A stretch of 64,000 nt of DNA from Sarcocystis neurona (Eukaryota; Apicomplexa; Conoidasida; Eucoccidiorida; Sarcocystidae): positions 1,176,953 to 1,240,952 of the forward strand of contig KL647293.1 of NCBI GenBank assembly GCA_000727475.1, written 5' to 3'. The notes under the pieces are model-generated. The model was not told the DNA's origin. It made no database searches and saw nothing but the letters and a program-made list of their open reading frames with translations. A program made the translations under genes and the position numbers. This document shows positions 1-12,504 of the stretch, piece after piece. Position 1 is the first letter of the stretch, and each line of letters starts with the position of its first letter.

Positions 1-2039
1 GCATGGATCGGACACGGCATGCTACTGCAGTTACACGACGGCCTATGAAAACATGACGGCGCACCCTCCTGTGTCCATTTTTCACCGGCATCATCTTTTT
101 GCTTGTAGACAGCACAACAGAGCTAAACCAGCGATACGTTCTTCACGGACACCGATTATATGAGTGTATCCTGTTTCTGTCTCCCCGTGTGTATTCACAC
201 CTCTACACGAGTACATTACAAAAGGATGCGCATGTATACGTAGACACACTTTTTCCTCCCGTCCCATCTTGCGCAGCAGTTGTAGATCCGTAGGTTTGAC
301 AGTGATGAGGCAACCGTCACTGAGTAGGCATTCAAGCTGGTTCCTCGGCTATACTTTCAATACATTGAGTGCATGCTCATAATCTTCTCGCTTAGACATC
401 CCCTCACTCTGCGTGCACACGTGTGGACAGCTGGATGATAACTGGAACTGACCTACTAGTACGCACATCGTTTGCCAGTCAAAAGTTTCATCCAGTATAC
501 TCATCGTCGAGCACAACGTTACTCTGTAAATGCCTGAACAAGCGCCGAACACATATTAGTCACAAAAGAGCATATCCATGTACATTTATATAAACATCAT
601 CTATCTGTCTGTGCCGATCCCCCCCCTCGTCTGCACATGCACATTTTGTAGTGGACGAAAGTGCTGTATGTATGAGGAAAGCATTGTGTATATATATCTA
701 TATATCTATCTGTATGCATACATATATGTAGGTACGCACTGGCGTTCATGACTGACTACAAGCGTAGACAAACAGGGTTACCAATGCGTACCATCAAGGG
801 TACTTAAAACTCGGCGTGCATGCAGCCAGGTACGTCCAGATATGCTACACGGACGTGGAATCAGAATAACAGAACCGTGAGATTCAGAGTTCCACGCAGT
901 GTACATGTATGTGATTATCCATTTCTCGTACGTGCTCAACTGTGCCGTCTAGTGTGAAGCTGCTGTGACCGTGCTAGCCTGTCTTGTCGTGGACGAAACG
1001 ATTTCCACGCGTACTGGAGTTGGCTCCAAAGGCTTGTCTCGTCTGACTGAGGACGGCACGAGCAGCGAAAATTTTCCGCTTCGACGTCCGCTTGTATTGC
1101 TCCATTATTTCGTCCCTTTTTCAACAGTACTTGTCCACTTTCCACCGTGAAGGTGGCGCTGCCCGGAGTGTACCGACTACCGACGCGTGCAGGGGCGATC
1201 GTCTCGCAGCCGCACACAAGCGACTACGTCGGGATTGCGTATGTCGCAGTTAAACACACCTTTCGTCCAGCAACTCGTTCTCCTCCTGTTTCTGCTCTGC
1301 TCACCCTGTTGCTTTCCAGAACGGTAGGTTGGAATGTAAATGCTTGCTGTTTCGCCCCATTTTTCCCTCCTTAAAAAATATCTCTCTACATGCACCATAC
1401 GTTTATGCTCACCTCTGCATGAGCATCTGTGTAAAACTTCATCATAATCTGTGTCCGTTCCCAAAACTCTGAGTTCAAACCGGTGTACCCATGTATTACA
1501 TCAATGTATCACCGTATAGGTACGCCTCCTGATACGAAGCAGAGTTGCTCTTTGCTTTCTATTACCCTAAACGTTGTGTTCCACCGTCGTTACCCAGATA
1601 CATCATATTTTCAAAATTTGTCTTTCCTCTTGACTGGAGTAACATAAGTGGCGTCCGTCAAGATAATAGATCTCTAGTTATTTCCATTTGATGCTCAGGC
1701 GGATGCAGCGCCGTTTTCGAAGGGTGCTGCTTATTGCAGCAGCAGCCGCTGATGCCACGCTTCATGGGCAAAACCTGTGGCTTCTCTCTCGAGGGACACG
1801 GGACCACAACTGCTTACAAAGCTGAGGCGGATTTCCTTCCTCGCGTTTTTGAAACGGTTTATTGATAACCCTTGTACGCAGGATGTCCGGAACATCCTGC
1901 AATCCGTTCCACACACAGTATAATATATATGTGCGTAAATGCAGACGTGCGTGTGTGTCTGAGTACCGTTTTTGTCATTTTCTCTGCGTTTAAGTGTACA
2001 AGCGTGTACACACCTACGCATACAACCACGTGTTCAAAG
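1..2039. other. Left-edge region without an assignable gene
   Basis: No exon could be supported here. The stretch holds mixed-composition sequence with short TA/TG-rich patches, for example near 690-730 and 1920-2035. Around 1699-1860 three overlapping frames stay open after a plausible acceptor at about 1699, but none joins in phase to the exon at 2040. Upstream exons of the gene ending at 2465 may lie here or beyond the window. Confidence 0.4.
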
Positions 2040-2465
2040 GAGAGAGACGTATGCTGCCTGCTATAGCTGCGGAGGGAGCCATCCTGGCCCAAAGTGCTTG
2101 CCAACTATTTGGAAGGCACGTTTCAGCGGGTCACTACTCAACTGCTTATATTCTTTACGAGACTTCTGCAGGTGCGCTGACGTTCACGTGTATGCATTTT
2201 CTGTATTGCGTGCTCCGACGTGGACTACTCATTAGACGCGTAAGTGTCTCTTAGGTAATGCGTGTTTTGTATCGTGTGCTCAGTACTGCGTTTGTGTGCA
2301 GCGCCAAAACTGTGTGCAAAAATAGAAGGTGTCTTTGGTAGCCTGCAGCAGGACATGTATGTAGACTTTGTACAGCAGGGCCATGAAAAACGCGTCTGTA
2401 TTGTGAGGGCTGCTCTGCGTTTCAAGAGGAAAGACGTGCTGCGGGTACACTGCCGCCTGCGCTGA
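2040..2465 (+). CDS. Unidentified gene, last two exons (5' end missing)
   Basis: Two exons join in phase. Exon 2040-2171 follows an AG acceptor and ends at CAG|GTGCGC in phase 1. Exon 2302-2465 follows TGTGTGCAG, enters in phase 1 and runs to TGA at 2463-2465. Together they encode about 97 residues that look like ordinary helical protein (for example CAKIEGVFGSLQQDMYVDF), ending in a basic stretch, KRKDVLRVHCRLR. I do not recognise the family. An alternative frame of the first exon contains a CxxCxxxHxxxxC zinc-knuckle-like pattern, but that frame does not join to the second exon. The stop lies 363 bp before the syntaxin-16 start, on the same strand. The start and upstream exons were not found. 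Confidence 0.42.
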
Positions 2466-2479
2466 CTACGCGGTCAGAG

Positions 2480-2715
2480 TGAGCAAGCCGCGGCAATTAG
2501 AGTCCTACAGCACCATCGCAACACCAAGAAGAGCAAATGGCGCGCGCAGAGTATCAGCTGCAGCAGCAGATATTCTGCTGAGCGCAGCGAAAGCAGCAAC
2601 AAAGTTTCAGCAGACAGAGCTGCACGTCCTCTGCAGAGGACAGCACCAGCAACACTTCGTCGGCACACCGCAGCAGGCGCTTATTCGCTGCTTGCTGCAG
2701 TTGCAACAGTGACAG
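2480..2715 (+). repeat. CAG-rich tract upstream of syntaxin-16 start
   Basis: This is a degenerate CAG/GCA-rich stretch lying between the stop of the preceding gene and the ATG at 2829. It stays open in several frames on both strands, as such tracts do, so open frames here are not evidence of coding. By position it is probably 5' leader or promoter sequence of the syntaxin gene. A similar CAG-rich stretch precedes the GET3 start. Confidence 0.5.
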
Positions 2716-2828
2716 GATAGACGGCAGCGGCTTGCAGGGGAAAAGTATTTGCGGGAGGGGCGCAGGCGCCAATCAGCGGCAACAGAGAGAAGGCAGTGAC
2801 AGCAGGAGGCAGCGGTGCTGTTAATACG

Positions 2829-5800
2829 ATGGCAGCCACCCTCGCTGCGCGGGACGTAACGTCCCACTTTTTGAAGTATCGCATGGAATTCAAGAGCAGA
2901 AAACATCGCTTTGGAAGAAGTCTTTTCTCTACAAGTTCACTCGCCAACTCGGCTGCGTGCATCACCTCTCCCAACAGCCGCCGCGGTAAATCCTCGGGAC
3001 ATTCGGCGTGCCGGTGTTCGAGGTCTCCCTCCTATATCTAACGCTGTGAATACATATATATATAGGCGTGTGTCTGCACGTGTATTAAGACGACAATATA
3101 CTATGTGTGCTTCTCTATGGACGCGATTACGTATGTGCACATAGGAAGAGAGGTATACACCTATATACGTACCTATGTATAATCTATATATACAGGTAGA
3201 TATAGATGTGTATGTATGTAGAAAGTTATATATGGGAAGACAGATCTTCATCTGCAGTGCTGTCTGCACATGAAAGGAGATGCACACAATTGCGCACTCT
3301 AGCGAAGAACGCGGGCGCCACATATTTTCAACTGGAGAAGGCGTCGCGTCTGCAGATGCGACGTGAAGCTTAAGTACACCTCGTCCGTCCAGACGCGTTA
3401 GTATATCCGTATAGATGAACGTATAGATAATATACGTAACTGCACATTCCCTGCTGCTTTCCACATATTTCTGCGTCTACGAAAGGCTGCACTTTGTGGG
3501 TATATCTGCCCTTTTTAAGCCGGTCGAGCCCCAGCACTCGGATTTTTCCTCATTCTGACATTTCTTTCTATTAGGTCCGCATCTCCGTATGCTTCCCGGG
3601 ACATATATGTATATGTATTGTTTTTCCTCCCTACACATATACATGTCTATATGTATACATCAGTAATGCGCACGTGCGCCCGCTACAGCATGTTTTCGAC
3701 CCCATCCCTCAGACTTCCTTCAACTCACTACCTTACGTTTTTGCTCGAGCAAAGCATATGCATACATGTGCCATATATTTGTACAAATAGGTGTATAGTG
3801 AGAAAATCACATACAGAAATATACGTTGACGTACGTCAGCGCGAAGTCGTCTGTTTTATCGGCCATACGTACGGACTTTTGAGTCGGCACAGTGTGCACT
3901 CTCGCTGTCCCCTGTAAAATGGTGGGTGGTATTCTTTTATTTTCTTCTGCGCTGACGTCTCAGCCCTCTTCATCTGTGTCTCTCTTTTTCACGCTCATGA
4001 CTCACGTCTGCATGCACCCGCTTGCAGACTCTTCCGTTGTTGGTCGCCTCTACACAGACAAGTGTGCATCTTTGTATGTATATACTTCGTCCTTCTGACG
4101 AAGAAGTGTTATGTATATCACAAGTGTGCGTGTGCCTGTGCGGAGGATTATCCCTTATCGCATTCTCTCAGATATATACATATACATGTATATGCGTGCA
4201 TTTCGCTTGGAAAAATTTATGGAGAGACATGGATACCCTAAGTGCACACAAATGTACTTATGTCGCAGGGCACACGGTTGGAGTTTTACTGCGCATTTTA
4301 TACAGAAAATATACTGTCTCACGTAGTAGGGCAAGACGATTCTATTCTGCCTCATTTCTGCTGTTGCAGGCGAACAGCGGCTGTTATCTACTCAGTCAGA
4401 CGATGAAGAGGGCGTGGAGATGACTACGGCCCTCCACCAGCTGCCTCCGCTGTGGGTAGGTGTTGTCGTTCTTCGTCACTCCGTCTTTCTTCCTGCAGTG
4501 CGTGTGGCAACCGGGTTGTTTTGCTTCTCGCTGGGGGGGCGGTCGATTGTGGCGCCGCCCGCTCACGTGGTGTTACGCTCTCGGGGAACACACTACATAC
4601 ATTTGCATACAGGGAGGCGTATACATGTATATATGTGTATGTATAGGAGGGCTATGCGTATACGTCTCGGTGGCAGTACGGAGGTATCTCTACACATACA
4701 CACGTATACGACGTAGGAATGTGTGCGTGCATCTAGTCGTGTAGCCAGGAGCCTTGAAGACCTCCTATTTGTTAGCTTGCCTCACACGCATTACCGCGCG
4801 CACATACATATATATATATATATTCGCGTATCTGTGTGAGTGTGTGTGGCTCTGCGCGTGCGTTTGTGGGCCACGCGGCAGCACTTTGTCCGGAGAGTGC
4901 ACTCTATACGTATATACATATAATATGTATCCCCAGAGAGAGACGTACTTGTAAGGTGGCGGCTCATGTACATGTTTACGTGGATGACTGACATATCTGT
5001 CCTACTTTGTTGTTTTATCTTATCTTGACATTCATGTGTATCTCTCTACGTAGGCCCATAGCGGATTTGTTGTATGTGTGTGGCGGTGTGCTCCTGGGTG
5101 TTGAACTCTACTACAAGTCCGTAAAGAGGTGGAAGGTCCTCTGTGTTTGTTGCATGTGGGGGTCCTTTTGGGTGGAAGGTCGTCTGTGTTTGTTGCATGT
5201 GGGGGTTTTTTTGGGCCAGTGAGTAGACACCAGAAGCGTGCTCGCATCCTCGCCGCCTCGAAGAGGACGAGCGAAAAAACAGCAGAAGCAAGACACTTGC
5301 GAGGAAACGAAGCGTGTGCGAAGAAGGCCCCCAAAAAAGCGACGCACGCAGCATTTGTTTTGTGCCACTTGAACGCACTGTTGCATCCATCCATAGGACT
5401 GCTGTCTCCACGCGGCCGGAACGATTTGGGTGCAGGTTTTTTTGCGCATTTAACACGCTACGTAGGCTCTACTACTCTGTCCGCACAACTGCGTCTGCTC
5501 GCTCCTTCTGCTTCTGTCGACCTGTATATCGGATAATAGTGTACACGTGGGTATGTACGTATCTGCGTGAATATGTGTACAACAGTCTCAAACATAGGAG
5601 TCCATACGCGTCCAGTATGTGTGTACGGGGGGGATCGTGGCTCAACACTTGCGTGTGCATCTCCGTGTGCGTGCACATACCAGTGGTGATCCGTAGTGAA
5701 CACCTCTATCGAAGTACCACCACACACTCGCTCTCTCCCTGTGCTTCTTTACATCACTTGCTAGATACGCGTTTTCCTGTTGTACACCCATATACACATA

Positions 5801-8800
5801 TATACGCCAGCCAGCCTCCCGTATACATGCTACTTGTATGAGTCCCTACAGGTAACGTGAAAAGCAACCCACACTTCACGGCATACCTGGATATATGAGC
5901 AGTTGTACTACCTCGCCTTTCAAACGCAACATAACTTCGTCTCGACTGGCATAGGTTGAAAGATTGACACGCGTGCACACAACGTTCTGTGTGTACACGT
6001 AAATATACATAAGCGTCCGACCGAGAGCGATGAGCTGCAGGCGTGTGAGTTTTTGCGCAGGCAGATATGGTCGAGGAAGCTCACGACGACATTGCCAGAA
6101 TAAAAGAAAAAAGTGAGGTTTTTCGTAGGAGAAATTGGGTTACCGCGGCCTACGTTTCAGGTGCTCTCAGGCAATGGTATGAAATCTTCCGCGTCTGTGG
6201 CTTCATGGATGGCTAACTGTAAATCGGGTTGACGTACACGTGCGTATAGAAAACATGTATATGCATGTATGTAGCTAAATAGTAAACGCATGTACGCTTG
6301 TTAATGTCGAGAGACGTGACTTTTTCGGCACCATCTTCATGTCTATTCGTTAAAAGAAACTGCACAAGAAATGTGTTTCACTTTCTCTCTTGACAACAGC
6401 AGGTGTCTAGCCGTCCTGTGTGCGTGTTCGTGAAAAGATGACGCGTTGGCTGGGACTGCTTTTACATGTGTCGACTTGCATGCACTCGCGCTGAGGGGAG
6501 TCATTTTTCTTGCCAGCTGAAGCAACTCGTCAGCCCTCTCGTGGAGTACGCGTACTGTCTGGCTCTCAACCTGTGTTTCTCCACATGTGACTAGCGTCGC
6601 AGTGGCTTCTGCTACTGTTCCAGCATGTCGGCATTCGGAGCACCACCTGCACCCTCAAGTCTTCGTCAATCTTGCCGTACCTGCACTCCTGCTCTTGCTT
6701 CTTTGTGTGGCCTTCGTGTCACCGCTTGAGCTTGTTTGCTGCTGCTGCTGGTGCCTTTTCTTGTCGGCTGCCTCTACGCTTTCGAAGTGTCGCTACCGGA
6801 GCAGTTGCTCAGTTCCTGTGCCAGTTGCGTCTCTATTGTTACTGCATTTCCCTCCAGCTGCTGTTGATATGGCACAGCAGTTGTTACTGATGCGGTAGCT
6901 GCGCCTGCCGGTTGCAAGCCCTATATCACAAAACAGCAGAAGCTCCTGAGCGTGGCTGCAAGATCCGCACGCCAGAAGTGTCCGCGTGGACGGATCAGCA
7001 CCAACGGGGAAGTGCAGCATCATTCGTGAAGGGGTGCTGCGGAACCAAATAAGAGTTCTGGGTGTGTTTGCAGCTGAACACAGCTATATAAAGTGGAGTG
7101 CGTCTACGTCGCGTATTTTACACATAATATGAATACAGATGGACTACACACGAAATACAAATATATATAATGCACGTGGGTATGTGTGTATACGACGATG
7201 TACCTGGGAGTGTGAGTGGGTCTTCAACATGTTTTTGCTGTTACACGAGGCGTCACGCGGCTCGTTTGTGATGGCCGTTAAAACCCTGCTCTAGACGTGC
7301 TGGCGCGTGCCTTCCCACACATCAGCGTGCAGATTGTCAGTGGGTACGCATGCTTCTGTATACACATATATATGTATATGTATAAATGAATGTATGCGTC
7401 TTTATGCATATATGCACATACTCATATCTTTGTGCGAGTGCATCGCAGAAATCGTGCCGTGAAAAGAAGGACTGCGTTCGAAAACTCTCTTCACCGTCGC
7501 TTTCATCGTTGTGGTCTTGTTAATCTGGCCTCTGTGTTGCAAGCTTCAGGCAGTTTTTGATCTTAAAATTTTCACATATGCAATCCTTGCTGCTGCAGTA
7601 GTAGTGGGATGATTTGCGACCTGCTGTGGTGGTGGCGACAAGTCTCTGTGGCACACTCGGTACCGTGCCTGTTACTCGACAAAAAGCCACGTCCTGTAGC
7701 ATAAGTGCTGCTGCTACTGCTCTGCGACTTGATGTTGTCCCTTTGACTGCTGCAGTGTCGCAACTGCAGAAGACCCAGCAGCGGCGTCTTCTGAAAGTGT
7801 TCGACGACAGTGAAGGAGAGGGCAACTCTGATAGAGAAATTGATCACCTCACTAGCACGCTTACACACGTAAGGTGCCCTTACTCAGTGCGGCCTCGCTG
7901 ACTTTGAAATCTCTGCGTACTACTGTTGCTGCTGTGGGGATTTTCGTAGTTGCTGCTGCTGTGTTTCGTGCTGTTGCTGGCCCAGGTTCCTTGCATCCCC
8001 TGTTGCTCTGTGTGCGAGGCTGCCGCCTCCCAGTGCTCCATAGAGCGCTCTACCTGTTGTTTATTGACAGGTTGAGGTAATTATACTGCTGCTGCTTCTG
8101 CATTGCATGTTTTCGCTTGTTGTGCGGATGTTCAACCCCCAGTCTGCACGTGTGTGTGCCCTTCGCTGTCTGTGTGTGTGTGTTGTTTTTGAAGCATTGA
8201 CGATGCGACTGCTCTCGCATAGACGAGTGGTGTGCGGAACATTTGCACGTCTGTTCTACAGAAACCCTGGATGAGATTTGCTCCGCGTAACGTTAGTGCT
8301 TTTGTATTTTCGTTCAAAATGACACACACGAGGAGGTACGTGTATATTTGTAGAGGGATGTGTACACGTGTAGATTTCTGTATGTATACGTAACCGTATT
8401 TATGCTTATATATGTAGTTGTGCAGTTGTGCACTCCTGAGTAGAAATGTCCTCACGTGGGCAAATGTGTGTGTATATATATATATCTATATATATATATA
8501 TGCGTGTGTGAACTCGCAGCTCTTCAGAGAGTGCGAAAGCAAAGTACAACAAATATGCAAACCGAAGACTACGGAGGGCGAGACGCGCTGCGATCAGTTG
8601 CTGCGAAAAAACGCCCAGCGGAGCATCGCAGCTCAGCTTCAGGCCTTGAACTCGGCCTTCCGGAGTCAGCAAAAAACCTACTTAGCAGGCAAGTTAGGAG
8701 ATTCTACAGTTTCGGGCTTTGCGACCAGTTCGAAGACGTTCGCTAGAGGCTGCTTCAGTGCACTATCTTTCCTCGCTTTGTCGCATGTTCTGCGGACCCA

Positions 8801-11595
8801 CGTACCTATGTAATCTGTTAGTTTCCTACAGATTTACAGATGCAGGTATTATATATATATCAGACGTATTATATGCATGTTTATGGCCTGCAAACAGCAG
8901 TCTGAATGGATTGTAAGACGCGAAGTAGATGCAACAAGGCAGTGCAAGGCCTCACCTGGCTGCCAAAAAGTGAGTCCTTAATACAGACGGCGCGCTTTCA
9001 GATCTGAAGAGGTTCTCTCAGCAGGAAAGCGCTTGGACGTGGATACGCTGGGGCTACCCGTCACTATTGTAGCCCACATCTATATGAGACAAATGCCACC
9101 TTCGATAGTCTGACGCCGCTGCCATTTTTGTACATGGAAGTGACGGTAGCGTTGGACTAATTTTATGGTAAAATCCGCGTTCGGTGGAGAAAACAAACAT
9201 ATCTTCCTGTACGTGAATCGCCGTCAGAAGAGGTGGACAACCGTATCAAGCATTCTAGGATCCTTCACAGCCTGCGTTTCTACAGAGAATCAGGCAGTCC
9301 GCGTAACAGAGGAGCACTTTTCAACAACGCGGCATCAGGGAAGAGGTTGTTAAGGAGTGGAGCACAAGTTCGTCACTACACCACAGCCCCCTTCTGGAAG
9401 CGGTTGCGGGAGGCGCGCACAATTGTAACGGCATGCAAAACTCCTTGTTAGACGAGTCGTAGGGGGAGCGGCTGAAATACTTGTAGCGACAGCAACGTGA
9501 CGACGGCAAAATCCGTTTCTCAGCCCTGCCCGCGGAAGCGTCTGCCAAGCGAATCACCGAACGGGCAGTCTCGCAGCGTCTCCATAGAGTGCGTCTGCCA
9601 GAATATGAGTTCTTTCCCTAGTTTTTCACGACATTTCAATCAGAACTATACACTTCAGTACGACGAATATGCTTCTTGTGTGTTGTCACAGAAGTTAAGC
9701 GACGGACCCACGGCGGCGACCTCTTTGGAGACGACGATCGGTCCACGACTGAGCCAGTAAGGCAACCGTGATGCTAGCCATGTTCACCAGTCGCATGTTC
9801 CTCTCAGGCGTCTACCGGTGACAGCGTGTGGGGTCCCGCCCCTTTTGTCCCTCACGCGGGACTACGAAGCTGGAACGCAAGGACAAATCTAGTCGGTTTA
9901 CAGTGAACCCGACCTTGGCGGCGGCTACCACCGTTCACCGTGGTGTCCTTTCCATCTCCGTAGTGATATACCAGGCAGTCAGCTCCGTGACGTCAGACGA
10001 CAGAGATGAATTACCTAGAAAAGAATGGGAAAGGAACTGCAGGGGGGAACGACTGACAGCCCCATGGGCTGTCAGAGAATGTCTCTCACCCCAAAACAAC
10101 TCTGGACTTGTCTTGTGTCCTTTTCAACAGGGATTTTCGGATGAAATGGTCTCCGAGCTGGCATATGTGGAGCAGGAGACAAACCTCCGGCAAGACGTGA
10201 GAGAACAGGGAACCCACAATACTTAGATAATGTACAAGTATGCGGCGTGCTCGTGTACCTACACCCTCACATACGTATGTATGTGTGAGTGTACCTGTGT
10301 GTGTAGGTGGGGACGTACGTACCTTTCAATGTATGTATCTACGTATGTGTCTGCATACATATATATATATATATATGTATAGCAATACGTACGTGTGTTC
10401 ATACATTAGACGCGTACGTACGACGTACACTTACGTGTGAGTGTCTCAGTCTGGTGTAATGTGCCGTAGAAGTGCAGGCGAGTTCGACTGCATTCTCGCT
10501 GGTGGAGCGTGTAAATCATGAATGTCAAAGATAGAGGGTTAAGGATGCTTGTATGCGTTTGTGCGTTGAGAGGCACAGGCAGGATTGTGCCCTATGTGTG
10601 TGTGTGTGACGGAACTGCAGGAACTGACCAGAATAGCCCAGTCTGTGGCGGATTTGCATCAGATTTTTAAAGATCTTTCGAATTTAGTTATTGACCAGGT
10701 GAGTCCCGCAGTTGTTACTGCACAATTTGCAGTGCAGTTCCACTTTGCTTTTTGAGGATTCTCTTGCCAGCGCCAGCGTTAGAAGGGCTACGCTGTCTAG
10801 TGCAGTCGCACAAGCGGACAATCCTCACAACAGACCTCACTCTACCTATAGCTTTAGAGACGCGTTCACCCCTGCAGAGGTGGTGGACAGCTGTGTATCA
10901 CGACGGTGGCGTGTTTGCTTGTGCAAGCCTACCTTACAGAGCTTGTCATTCCTGCGCATTCTTGATATCGTATAGAACGCTTCTCACACATCTGATTCCC
11001 TCCGCGTGCTCACGGACATTGATACTACTGGTATATAGGGCACTATCGTGGACCGGATCGACTACAACGTTGAGCAGGTTTTGCAGAATACTACGCAAGC
11101 AAACGTCGAACTCAGGAAGGCCGAGGAAAGGCAGAAGAGCGGTCGAGCTGCAAACTGCATTATCATTCTACTCTTTACAATATTTTTCTTGGTAAGCGGC
11201 GGATACATCAGAGCGGCAGAGAGCACTCACTTCGCATGCATACTCATGAACAGAAACAAATAGGCTTTTAACAGGTGCGACGAGTTGAAAGGTAGATAAA
11301 AGACTGGTGCTCGTATGATGTGCTACAGACAAATCTGACTACGCAGAGCGAGTATCACCTGCCATGTTCTACAAGAGACGCGCACGCTGGTTTTTGTAAA
11401 GGAACTCTTGCAGTAGAGAACTGCGTTGCTACAGTAGGAGACGGTAACTGCCGTGGACACCACACTTAGCGACCTTTGGGTATGGTCCGTAATGCATGAG
11501 AGCTTGTTCGAATATTTGACTTGCCACGCTCGCAGGTGAGGGCGCCCTGTTTGTGCGTTGTGCAGGCAGTGCTTCTTATAATGAAGCATACCTGA
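2829..11595 (+). CDS. STX16: Syntaxin-16/Tlg2-type Qa-SNARE, complete, 10 exons
   Basis: This is a membrane-fusion SNARE of the trans-Golgi/endosome class. Exons: 2829-2985, 4370-4455, 6061-6112, 7756-7868, 8520-8688, 9692-9756, 10131-10196, 10621-10698, 11039-11191, 11566-11595. Total 969 nt, 322 residues; human STX16 has 325. All phases agree. Residues 7-17 (RDVTSHFLKYR) match the N-peptide by which Tlg2/STX16 binds the Sec1/Munc18 protein Vps45. The Habc region follows, including DDIARIKEKM (the Met codon is split by an intron) and LFRECESKVQQICK. The SNARE motif is about residues 226-292, with the zero-layer Gln at 262 (LVIDQ|GTIVDRIDYNVEQ). A hydrophobic anchor at about 302-319 ends in KHT, so it is tail-anchored. 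The ATG was chosen because the N-peptide begins just after it; an in-frame ATG at 2796 is possible. The fifth intron begins with GC (CAG|GCAAGT). Confidence 0.9.
5131..5216. repeat. 43-bp direct duplication in a syntaxin-16 intron
   Basis: Two adjacent copies of a 43-bp unit, starting GGAAGGTC at 5131 and 5174, differ at only a few positions. The unit ends in a G/T-rich run. It lies in intron 2 of the syntaxin-16 gene, between exons ending 4455 and starting 6061, and has no evident function. Confidence 0.75.
7900..8110 (+). repeat. CTG-rich tract in syntaxin-16 intron 4
   Basis: This is a degenerate GCTGCTG/GTTGCTG-rich stretch beginning about 50 nt after the donor at 7869 and ending well before the acceptor at 8519. 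Here the CTG tract lies in the 5' half of the intron, unlike those in the GET3 and SMC4 genes, where such tracts abut the acceptor. Confidence 0.6.
8470..8502. repeat. (TA)n microsatellite in syntaxin-16 intron 4
   Basis: Alternating TA run with two CT interruptions, immediately upstream of the acceptor of the exon starting at 8520. Confidence 0.85.
10240..10440. repeat. TATG/TACG purine-pyrimidine microsatellite
   Basis: Alternating purine-pyrimidine sequence (TACGTATGTATGTG and TATATATATATA runs) inside the syntaxin-16 intron between the exons ending 10196 and starting 10621. It is typical of this genome's large introns and reads open in some frames without coding content. Confidence 0.7.
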
Positions 11596-11599
11596 ATGG

Positions 11600-12500
11600 C
11601 CCACAGCTTCAGATGACTGCTACATGTAGCAGCACACTGCTGCGCTGCCTGTTGTAGACTCCGTCATCCCCAAGCGCCCGCAGAGTAAACGACAGCTTCC
11701 CGCGTTATTGCCACCACGTATTGACCGCTCAGGCAGAGGAACATTTTCGTTACCACAATACTGCACCGAACTGCGTGGGTTGTCGTTACTGATTCGGCTC
11801 AAGCACGTCGACCCCGTGGATCAACGGCACGTGCAAATGCCCCGTATAGTTGAAGCTTTTAAAATTGCTCACATGGTTGCGGTCGAAGTGTGTGTTATGT
11901 GGAATTCCCGGTGCTTCATGTTCAGTGCGAGTGTGTACCTCGTCGCATTCTGCACAAGTGTTCTGCTGGAGTTCTTAAATTGTCGCATTTTACGAAACAC
12001 GGAAGTTGCTCAAAATTGCGTGGTGAAAAGCGGTCGTCGTTGCCACAACGAAAGTACCACCATCCTTGCGAACGGTGTTGAACACGACGAGACGATGCCC
12101 ACCACAACGGCAAACTGGCGAAGTCTGCCGTGGAAATTGGTATATTGAAACATTCAGCAGAAGGTATCAGTGCGAGAGCGGTGGTGGATTGTTTTTTCGG
12201 CTTCTATACTCACAGTGGGGACAGCCACCGTTTCAGCGAACTTACACACCGTTTTGCATCAGTTGAAGTCACTCTATCGAGAAGACGCTTAGAAGGGCAT
12301 GTTCTCAGAGTGCACTGTCAATGTAGCAGATTAACACGTTGATGTTGGCGAATGTGGGTATTTCATCGACTGTTTAAGTTGCGCCATCACTAACTGCTGG
12401 TACGAATATGTTACACCGGCCAGTGACACCTCCCGGTGTACGGCGCGTACACTGCGGGCAAGGTGGAGATCAACGTGCAAAACGAAGCTGGATCTTTTGA
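11600..12500. other. Intergenic stretch between convergent genes
   Basis: This lies between the syntaxin-16 stop (+) and the stop of the coiled-coil gene (-), so it should hold two 3' ends. A few frames stay open for 60-146 codons on both strands. None shows convincing splice sites or protein-like composition, and there are no repeats. Confidence 0.45.
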
Positions 12501-12504
12501 GAAC

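Noticed and set aside
2062..2100. CxxCxxxHxxxxC zinc-knuckle-like pattern
   Set aside because: It is in a frame that cannot join the following exon in phase. The alternative frame of the same exon can, so the pattern is probably chance.
6517..6540. 24-nt microexon candidate (LKQLVSPL) in syntaxin-16
   Set aside because: Direct joining of 6112 to 7756 creates a Met codon and matches the conserved RIKxKM segment, so no extra exon is needed.
9002..9050. Possible extra syntaxin-16 exon after CTTTCAG
   Set aside because: It begins plausibly (DLKRFSQQES) but ends in the wrong phase for the next exon. Skipping it joins 8688 to 9692 in phase and gives a protein of the usual family length.
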